Of a DNA stretch of 5,184 nucleotides, positions 1-3,644 are shown one piece after another. This DNA comes from an uncultured Clostridia bacterium. GTDB lineage: Bacteria > Bacillota > Clostridia > Oscillospirales > Ruminococcaceae. The notes under the pieces were generated by a model, which was not told the DNA's origin, made no database searches, and worked only from the letters and a program-made list of their open reading frames with translations. The DNA is taken from contig CANRPG010000146.1 of the NCBI GenBank assembly GCA_947632425.1, positions 1 through 5,184 of the forward strand. The letters run 5' to 3'. The position numbers and the translations under genes are program-made. Numbering within the stretch: position 1 is the first letter of the stretch; every line of letters starts with the position of its first letter.

Positions 1-885
1 GCGGCGGCGGCACTGATACTGGCAGGCGGCGTGGTATCGGGAACGGCATACGCGCTTTCGGGGTTTGACATAACTAAGTTCAATTCTATTCAGTACAGTG
101 AAAAAGAGTATGAATTTACAGAAGATATTAAAGATATACACATTGAGGCTGTGGAATGTGATGTACAGCTTGTGACATCTGGCGATGACAAATACCATGT
201 GACGGTCTATGACAGTGAGGATATTTATCACAAGGTAAGCGCTGAAAACGGAACGCTTGAAATCATACGGCATGACGACCGAAAATGGTGGGAGAGCATG
301 GACATTGACTTTTTCTCGGAAGAAATGGTAATGACCGTGGCGGTGCCGCAAAACGAGTTTGAGAAGTTATATGCCGAGAGCGTGAGCGGTGACATCGGAA
401 TAGGCAGCGAGTTTAGCTTTGGCAGTGCGGAAATTGAAACGACGAGCGGAGATGTTGATTTTGGCGGCGAGGCTAAAGAGGAGCTGGAAGTTTCAACGAC
501 GAGCGGAGATATCAAAGTAAGCGGCGTGGAGACCGACAATTTTTTCGTTGAGACAACAAGCGGAGAAGTTAAGCTGAAAAGTGTTATCGCAGACAAGACG
601 GAGATAACGAGCGTGAGCGGTGACATAACGTTTGACGGTTGCGACGGCAAGGAGTTTGACGTTGACTCGACTAGCGGCGACATAACGTTTGACGGCTGCG
701 ACGGCAAGGAGTTTGACGTTGACACCACCAGCGGCGACGTTAAGGGAACGCTGCTGAGCGGAAAGGACTTTGTGACCGACACTGTGAGCGGCGATATTGA
801 CCTGCCGAAAGCTGAGGAAAACGGCTCATTTAATGTAACGACCGTGAGCGGCGATGTGAAGCTGAAGATCAAGGAGTCCCGGTAA
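1..885 (+). CDS. DUF4097-type beta-strand repeat surface protein (5' partial)
   Basis: The reading frame is open from base 1, so the true start lies upstream; the GTG at 31 is an internal codon. The first ~19 visible residues (AAAALILAGGVVSGTAYAL) are hydrophobic and look like the end of a membrane anchor or signal segment, so the rest is probably outside the membrane. From about residue 129 a [ST]-SG-[DE]-[VI] motif recurs nine times (codons at 385, 445, 502, 559, 616, 673, 730, 787, 847) with a period of 19-20 residues. This is the short beta-strand ladder typical of DUF4097 proteins, which are predicted to fold as beta-solenoids. The family has no firm biochemical role; in Firmicutes its genes are often found near PadR regulators and DUF1700/HAAS or PspC-like envelope-stress genes, none of which is visible here. 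The stop overlaps the next gene's start. Two central repeats are near-identical copies. Family call is confident, function unknown. Confidence 0.85.
   Translation, partial: AAAALILAGGVVSGTAYALSGFDITKFNSIQYSEKEYEFTEDIKDIHIEAVECDVQLVTSGDDKYHVTVYDSEDIYHKVSAENGTLEIIRHDDRKWWESMDIDFFSEEMVMTVAVPQNEFEKLYAESVSGDIGIGSEFSFGSAEIETTSGDVDFGGEAKEELEVSTTSGDIKVSGVETDNFFVETTSGEVKLKSVIADKTEITSVSGDITFDGCDGKEFDVDSTSGDITFDGCDGKEFDVDTTSGDVKGTLLSGKDFVTDTVSGDIDLPKAEENGSFNVTTVSGDVKLKIKESR
616..729 (+). repeat. Near-identical 57-bp tandem duplication inside the DUF4097 gene
   Basis: Units 616-672 and 673-729 encode SGDITFDGCDGKEFDVDST and the same peptide ending in TT. I count 52 of 57 identical bases; differences are at 621/678, 639/696, 667/724, 669/726 and 672/729, and 640-666 is identical to 697-723. 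Other repeats in the gene keep the spacing but not the sequence, so this pair is probably a recent in-frame duplication of one solenoid rung. Confidence 0.9.
871..876 (+). promoter_or_regulatory. Ribosome binding site for the C39-like gene, inside the upstream CDS
   Basis: AAGGAG lies 8 nt before the ATG at 885, within the last codons of the DUF4097 gene. Together with the TAATG stop/start overlap it supports the 885 start and indicates translational coupling. Confidence 0.8.
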
Positions 886-1238
886 TGGAGATAAGATACA
901 TTCACGAGCCGACAGACTTACAGTGCGGTCAGGCGGTGCTGGCAATGGTGCTGGGTAAAGATGTTGGAGAGATCGTGACATTTTTGGGCAACGATCGCGA
1001 GACGGATCTGAAAGAAATGAAACGCACGCTGAGGGCGTTCGGGGCTGAAATTTCTGACGAGCGGAAAGAGGCGCATACAAAAAGCGACCTGCCGCAGCTT
1101 TGCCTTTTGAGCCTTGAAACGCCTCGCTGCTGGCACTGGTCGCTTTACTGCGATGGGGTATTTTATGATCCCGAACATGGTGTGCTCTCTGACTTCCCTG
1201 TCTGCAAGCGCAAATACTACTGGGAGATCAATCTATAG
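885..1238 (+). CDS. Small papain/C39-like putative cysteine peptidase
   Basis: This is a 117-residue protein with no signal peptide or membrane segment, so it is probably cytoplasmic. The N-terminus has DLQCGQAVLAMVLG, the nucleophile-helix pattern of C39/papain-like peptidases, with Cys14 as candidate nucleophile. A helical stretch with ETDLKEMKRTLRAFG (39-53) follows, as in small C39-like proteins. The C-terminal half has CWHWSLYCDGVFYDPEHG, giving His84 as candidate catalytic base and Asp95 (YDP) as candidate third residue. The usual oxyanion Gln a few residues before the Cys is not obvious: position 8 is Glu, although Gln13 directly precedes Cys14. The start is set by the TAATG overlap and an AAGGAG site. 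It is probably co-translated with the DUF4097 protein; whether it processes that protein or another substrate is unknown. At 117 residues it is shorter than C39 domains of bacteriocin exporters. It could be an inactive C39-like fold. Fold call is moderate, activity unproven. Confidence 0.6.
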   Translation: MEIRYIHEPTDLQCGQAVLAMVLGKDVGEIVTFLGNDRETDLKEMKRTLRAFGAEISDERKEAHTKSDLPQLCLLSLETPRCWHWSLYCDGVFYDPEHGVLSDFPVCKRKYYWEINL

Positions 1239-1788
1239 GCTGCCCTGCATCATCTAGTGTCCAGTCGGTATCGGTGGCAGGGTTTGGGTAGCCGCCTATT
1301 ATATTGCTATCATAACTTTCAGACCACACCACAACTACAGGCACGCCGTTTTCAAACACCACGCTGAACACACTGTTTTCGGCTTCGGCGAGAGAAACAC
1401 TGACCGCGTTTTGTATATCGGCTGCGGCTTCTTCGATAGTTTCGGACTGCTGGGCAGGCACTGCGGCGGTATCTTCGTTTGCGGCGATTATCACTATATC
1501 ATCAAGTTCGCCATCGGGGATAGTTACTTCATTTGACGTGCATTTATCGCTGTAGGACAAAAGGGCGGTATATATTTCCTTAGCCTTATTGTTTGCGTTG
1601 TCTAATCTTTCGGTGATACTTTCACTTTCATCTGCTTCACTTCCCTGCTCTGTAGATATGCTATCGGGCTGTAAAACTGCGCTATCTTGTGAAACGCTGC
1701 TGCTGTCGGTTTTTGACGCTCCGCAGGCGGCGCATGAAAATGCGCATAAGATAGAAGCGAGCATTATGGAAAAACTTTTAAGTTTCAT
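1228..1788 (-). CDS. Predicted lipoprotein, paralogue of the upstream gene
   Basis: This is a 186-residue predicted lipoprotein. It has a basic start (MKLK), a hydrophobic core to about residue 21, and Cys22 followed by Gly as the probable lipidated residue. The lipobox is CAAC, with Cys rather than Leu at -3. A Ser/Asp/Glu-rich linker (about 24-60) would hold the C-terminal domain off the membrane. That domain starts with a helix-like segment (NANNKAKEIYTALLSY), then IPDGEL, then IEEAAADIQNAVSVSL, and ends with SNIIGGYPNPATDTDW. All these blocks recur in the gene directly upstream on this strand, so the two are tandem paralogues. An amphipathic helix followed by a short strand region resembles pilin-like ectodomains of Ruminococcus proteins, but that is a weak inference and I recognise no named family. 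The start has GAGG 7 nt upstream and lies 12 nt after the previous stop, implying an operon. Its last 11 bp overlap the 3' end of the convergent peptidase gene. Function unknown. Confidence 0.8.
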   Translation of the reverse strand: MKLKSFSIMLASILCAFSCAACGASKTDSSSVSQDSAVLQPDSISTEQGSEADESESITERLDNANNKAKEIYTALLSYSDKCTSNEVTIPDGELDDIVIIAANEDTAAVPAQQSETIEEAAADIQNAVSVSLAEAENSVFSVVFENGVPVVVVWSESYDSNIIGGYPNPATDTDWTLDDAGQPID

Positions 1789-1800
1789 AAAATTGCCTCG

Positions 1801-2310
1801 TTATTCTTTCTGACCTGCTTTTTCAAGAGTCCAGTCAGCTTCGGTAGCATGATTAGGGTAGCCGCCTATAACATTGCTGTCGGTATCATTTGCCCAGATA
1901 ATAGCCTTAGGAAAGCCTTTTTCAAATTTTACGCTGAATACTGTACCCACAATGTCTTCAGTATCTTTCACCGCAATACTTACTGCTTTCTGGATATCAG
2001 CGGTTGCTTCCTCGATATTTGCATAAGCTTTATCGGGCGCGCGGACTGAATCGCTATCGTTTACTGATATTATCTCTATGTCAGTCAGTTCGCCGTCAGG
2101 GATATTTCCATGCCTGTTTATATACTTTTCGCAATATTGCACAATTGCGATATATATATGTCCTGTTTGACTGTTTGCTTTATCAAGCATTCCCTGTGTA
2201 ACGAATTGTCCGGAGCTGCTGTCATCTTTGTCAGAGTCTCCGCAGGCGGTAAATGTGGCAAGGCACAAGACCACGGCTGTCAGCATTAAAATAAACTTTT
2301 TGAACTTCAT
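1801..2310 (-). CDS. Predicted lipoprotein, first gene of the paralogous pair
   Basis: This is a 169-residue predicted lipoprotein. MKFKKF is followed by a hydrophobic stretch and FTACG, with Cys23 the probable lipidation site (Phe at -3, Ala at -1). A short Asp/Ser linker (24-33) is much shorter than in the paralogue. The C-terminal domain shares IPDGEL, NIEEATADIQKAVSIAV, VFSVKFEKGFP and SNVIGGYPNHATEADWTL with the downstream gene; from IPDGEL onward roughly half the residues match by eye. It would sit on the outer face of the cytoplasmic membrane. The start is supported by AGGAGG at 2318-2323, 7 nt before the ATG, and by a perfect SigA-type promoter upstream. It is the first gene of a two-gene operon. 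No catalytic motif is visible; a ligand-binding or adhesive role is possible but not shown. Confidence 0.8.
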   Translation of the reverse strand: MKFKKFILMLTAVVLCLATFTACGDSDKDDSSSGQFVTQGMLDKANSQTGHIYIAIVQYCEKYINRHGNIPDGELTDIEIISVNDSDSVRAPDKAYANIEEATADIQKAVSIAVKDTEDIVGTVFSVKFEKGFPKAIIWANDTDSNVIGGYPNHATEADWTLEKAGQKE

Positions 2311-2333
2311 AAAATTTCCTCCTGAAATGTATT

Positions 2334-2365
2334 GCAGAAATTTACATTACTCAGCAAATTTCTAC
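2334..2365 (-). promoter_or_regulatory. Stem-loop at the 5' end of the lipoprotein mRNA
   Basis: On the minus strand GTAGAAATTT (2365-2356) can pair with AAATTTCTGC (2343-2334): 10 bp with one G-U wobble and a 12-nt loop. The predicted transcription start is near 2366, so the stem would begin at or within a base or two of the mRNA 5' end, about 23 nt before the start codon. It may be an mRNA-stabilising hairpin or, at DNA level, an operator. Confidence 0.55.
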
Positions 2366-2372
2366 AGTAATG

Positions 2373-2401
2373 ATTATAAGCTAATTTTATTAAATTGTCA
2401 A
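2373..2401 (-). promoter_or_regulatory. SigA-type promoter of the lipoprotein operon
   Basis: The -35 TTGACA is at 2401-2396 and the -10 TATAAT at 2378-2373 with a 17-bp spacer, matching the consensus at all twelve positions. Transcription should start near 2366, giving a leader of about 55 nt that ends in AGGAGG and the ATG at 2310. Confidence 0.85.
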
Positions 2402-2421
2402 TAGCTTTTAATAATTTTTTC

Positions 2422-2460
2422 AAAAAAAAAAAATACCGTTCGGCTTAAAGTCGGACGGCA
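2422..2460 (-). terminator. Rho-independent-type terminator after cysK
   Basis: On the minus strand TGCCGTCCGAC (2460-2450) and GCCGAACGGTA (2444-2434) flank a 5-nt loop and are followed, after the stem, by twelve Ts (2433-2422). The minus-strand stem is imperfect (two A/C mismatches and one G-U). On the plus strand the same arms pair better through G-U wobbles, followed by CATTTTAAATTT. It lies 17 nt after the cysK stop and just before the next promoter, so it most likely ends cysK transcripts and could work in both directions. Confidence 0.75.
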
Positions 2461-2477
2461 TTTTAAATTTATGAAGT

Positions 2478-3407
2478 TTAATCGGCAAACATAGGGGTGG
2501 AAAGGTAACGGTCGCCTGTATCGGGAAGAAGCGCGACTATTACTTTGCCCTTATTTTCGGGGCGTTTTGCAAGCTGTGCGGCTGCCCACACTGCTGCGCC
2601 CGAAGAAATGCCGACCAGTATGCCCTCGCTGCGCGCGATAGCCTTACCGGTTGCAAAGGCATCTTCATTCTCAACGGGGATTATTTCGTCATATATCGAA
2701 GTATTCAGCGTATCGGGGACAAAGCCTGCACCTATGCCCTGAATTTTGTGAGGGCCTGCTGTACCCTTTGAAAGCACGGGAGAACTTGCAGGCTCAACTG
2801 CAACTATTTTTACATCGGGCTTTTTAGATTTGAGGTACTCGCCGACGCCCGAAAGTGTGCCGCCTGTGCCAACGCCTGCAACGAATATATCGACCTTGCC
2901 GTCGGTATCGTTCCATATCTCGGGGCCAGTAGTTGCTAAATGCGCGGCAGGGTTTGCAGGGTTTGTAAACTGACCCGGGATAAAGCTGCCGGGGGTGCTT
3001 GCGGCAAGCTCGTTAGCCTTTTCAATTGCGCCTTTCATGCCCTTTGCACCCTCGGTCAGAACGAGCTGCGCGCCGTATGCTTTGAGAAGATTTCTTCTTT
3101 CAACGCTCATCGTTTCGGGCATGGTGAGTATTATCTTATATCCCCTTGCGGCTGCGACTGCTGCGAGACCTATGCCAGTATTGCCGCTGGTAGGCTCGAT
3201 TATTACAGAGCCTTCTTTCAGCACGCCCTTTGCCTCGGCATCTTCTATCATAGCTTTGGCTATTCTGTCTTTAACGCTGCCTGCGGGGTTGAAATACTCA
3301 AGCTTTGCGATTACGGTTGCTTCAAGACCGTTTGCCTTATTAAAATTTACAAGCTCCAGAAGCGGAGTACCTCCGATAAGATCGGTAAGTGACTTATTGA
3401 TCGCCAT
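2478..3407 (-). CDS. cysK: Cysteine synthase (O-acetylserine sulfhydrylase)
   Basis: CysK is a cytoplasmic PLP enzyme that makes L-cysteine from O-acetyl-L-serine and sulfide, the last step of cysteine biosynthesis. The 309-residue length is normal for the family. Diagnostic motifs are in order: LIGGTPL (10-16); NPAGSVKDR (40-48) with the PLP Schiff-base Lys46; the substrate-binding loop PTSGNTG (72-78); MPETMSVERR (96-105); the PLP-phosphate loop GVGTGGT (178-184); GISSGAA (266-272) with the serine that contacts the pyridine nitrogen; and PDTGDRYLST (295-304) near the C-terminus. The family also includes CysM and cystathionine beta-synthase-like enzymes, but the length and motifs fit CysK best. 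The start has AAGGAG 8 nt upstream. The gene is preceded by a consensus promoter, an inverted repeat and a leader ORF ending in a Cys codon, and is followed by a terminator, so it is probably monocistronic and regulated. No serine acetyltransferase gene is visible in the window. Confidence 0.96.
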   Translation of the reverse strand: MAINKSLTDLIGGTPLLELVNFNKANGLEATVIAKLEYFNPAGSVKDRIAKAMIEDAEAKGVLKEGSVIIEPTSGNTGIGLAAVAAARGYKIILTMPETMSVERRNLLKAYGAQLVLTEGAKGMKGAIEKANELAASTPGSFIPGQFTNPANPAAHLATTGPEIWNDTDGKVDIFVAGVGTGGTLSGVGEYLKSKKPDVKIVAVEPASSPVLSKGTAGPHKIQGIGAGFVPDTLNTSIYDEIIPVENEDAFATGKAIARSEGILVGISSGAAVWAAAQLAKRPENKGKVIVALLPDTGDRYLSTPMFAD

Positions 3408-3467
3408 AAATATCTCTCCTTAAAAATATATAAATGTAATGTTAAAATGCTGACTGCTCACACAGTA

Positions 3468-3506
3468 TCAACATCGCATTATTCTACGCATTATTATATT
3501 CATCAT
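3468..3506 (-). CDS. 12-codon leader peptide ORF upstream of cysK
   Basis: ATG at 3506 to TGA at 3468 encodes MMNIIMRRIMRC. It has a strong Shine-Dalgarno (AGGAGG, 3518-3513) 6 nt before the ATG and lies about 37 nt into the predicted cysK transcript. The TGA is 60 nt before the cysK start. The final sense codon is TGT (Cys). The codons show an internal repeat: ATA-ATG-CGT-AGA then ATA-ATG-CGA-TGT. A second in-frame ATG at 3503 could be the start. I infer a regulatory leader peptide: limited Cys-tRNA would stall the ribosome one codon before the stop and could change mRNA folding (AATGC/GCATT at 3480-3476 and 3450-3446, or AATG..ATGTT pairing with AACAT..CATT). None of these folds clearly buries the cysK ribosome binding site, so the mechanism is unproven. 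It could also be a chance ORF, but SD strength, position and the Cys codon argue against that. Confidence 0.6.
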   Translation of the reverse strand: MMNIIMRRIMRC

Positions 3507-3530
3507 TGCGCCCCTCCTCTAATACATAAA

Positions 3531-3549
3531 ACCTATATGCATTATAGGT
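3531..3549 (-). promoter_or_regulatory. Inverted repeat touching the cysK -10 box, candidate operator
   Basis: ACCTATA (3549-3543) and TATAGGT (3537-3531) form a perfect 7-bp inverted repeat around ATGCA, starting directly after TATAAT. The transcription start should fall within the left arm or loop, so an RNA hairpin is unlikely and a repressor operator is more plausible. Rrf2-family cysteine regulators such as CymR act on cysK in other Firmicutes, but I cannot match this site to a known motif. Confidence 0.5.
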
Positions 3550-3578
3550 ATTATATCACGTTAAAAGCTGTTTGTCAA
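3550..3578 (-). promoter_or_regulatory. SigA-type promoter of cysK
   Basis: The -35 TTGACA is at 3578-3573 and the -10 TATAAT at 3555-3550 with a 17-bp spacer, a perfect match to consensus. The start should lie near 3543, giving a leader of about 135 nt that contains the mini-ORF. The -35 box is inside the right arm of the inverted repeat behind the kinase gene. Confidence 0.87.
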
Positions 3579-3620
3579 GAGTTTTCAGAAAAAAATTTTC
3601 AAAAAATTTGGCAAACAGCT
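3563..3620 (-). terminator. Possible terminator of the kinase gene, overlapping the cysK promoter
   Basis: On the minus strand AGCTGTTTGCCAA (3620-3608) and TTGACAAACAGCT (3578-3566) form a 13-bp inverted repeat with one mismatch, followed by TTTT. The loop is 29 nt and AT-rich; within it AAATTTT and AAAATTT can form a small second hairpin before a run of Ts. It begins 24 nt after the kinase stop. The long loop makes it a weaker intrinsic terminator than usual, so the call is tentative. Confidence 0.4.
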
Positions 3621-3644
3621 AATAAGTTCAATTACACGGCACTT

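Noticed and set aside
31..33. GTG as start of the DUF4097 gene
   Set aside because: The frame is open to base 1 and encodes a hydrophobic segment continuous with the residues after it; there is no ribosome binding site before 31.
385..860. CRISPR-like periodic repeats
   Set aside because: The 57-60 bp period is in-frame, diverged at base level and explained by the protein's 19-20 residue beta-strand repeat.
228..905. Long minus-strand open frame opposite the DUF4097 repeats
   Set aside because: It is the antisense of a repeated gene: its repeating SPL/VVS pattern mirrors the repeated SGD codons, and it overlaps the well-supported coding frame. The repetition keeps stops out by chance.
1243..1282. 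CCCTGC...GCAGGG inverted repeat as terminator of the peptidase gene
   Set aside because: It is only 6 bp with a 28-nt loop and no real T-run, and lies within lipoprotein coding sequence.
2940..3423. Plus-strand open frames opposite cysK
   Set aside because: They are antisense to a clear CysK with all motifs intact, match no recognisable family and lack ribosome binding sites.
3408..3543. T-box or SAM riboswitch in the cysK leader
   Set aside because: The leader is only about 135 nt, and I see no T-box anti-terminator consensus or SAM-type multi-stem core.
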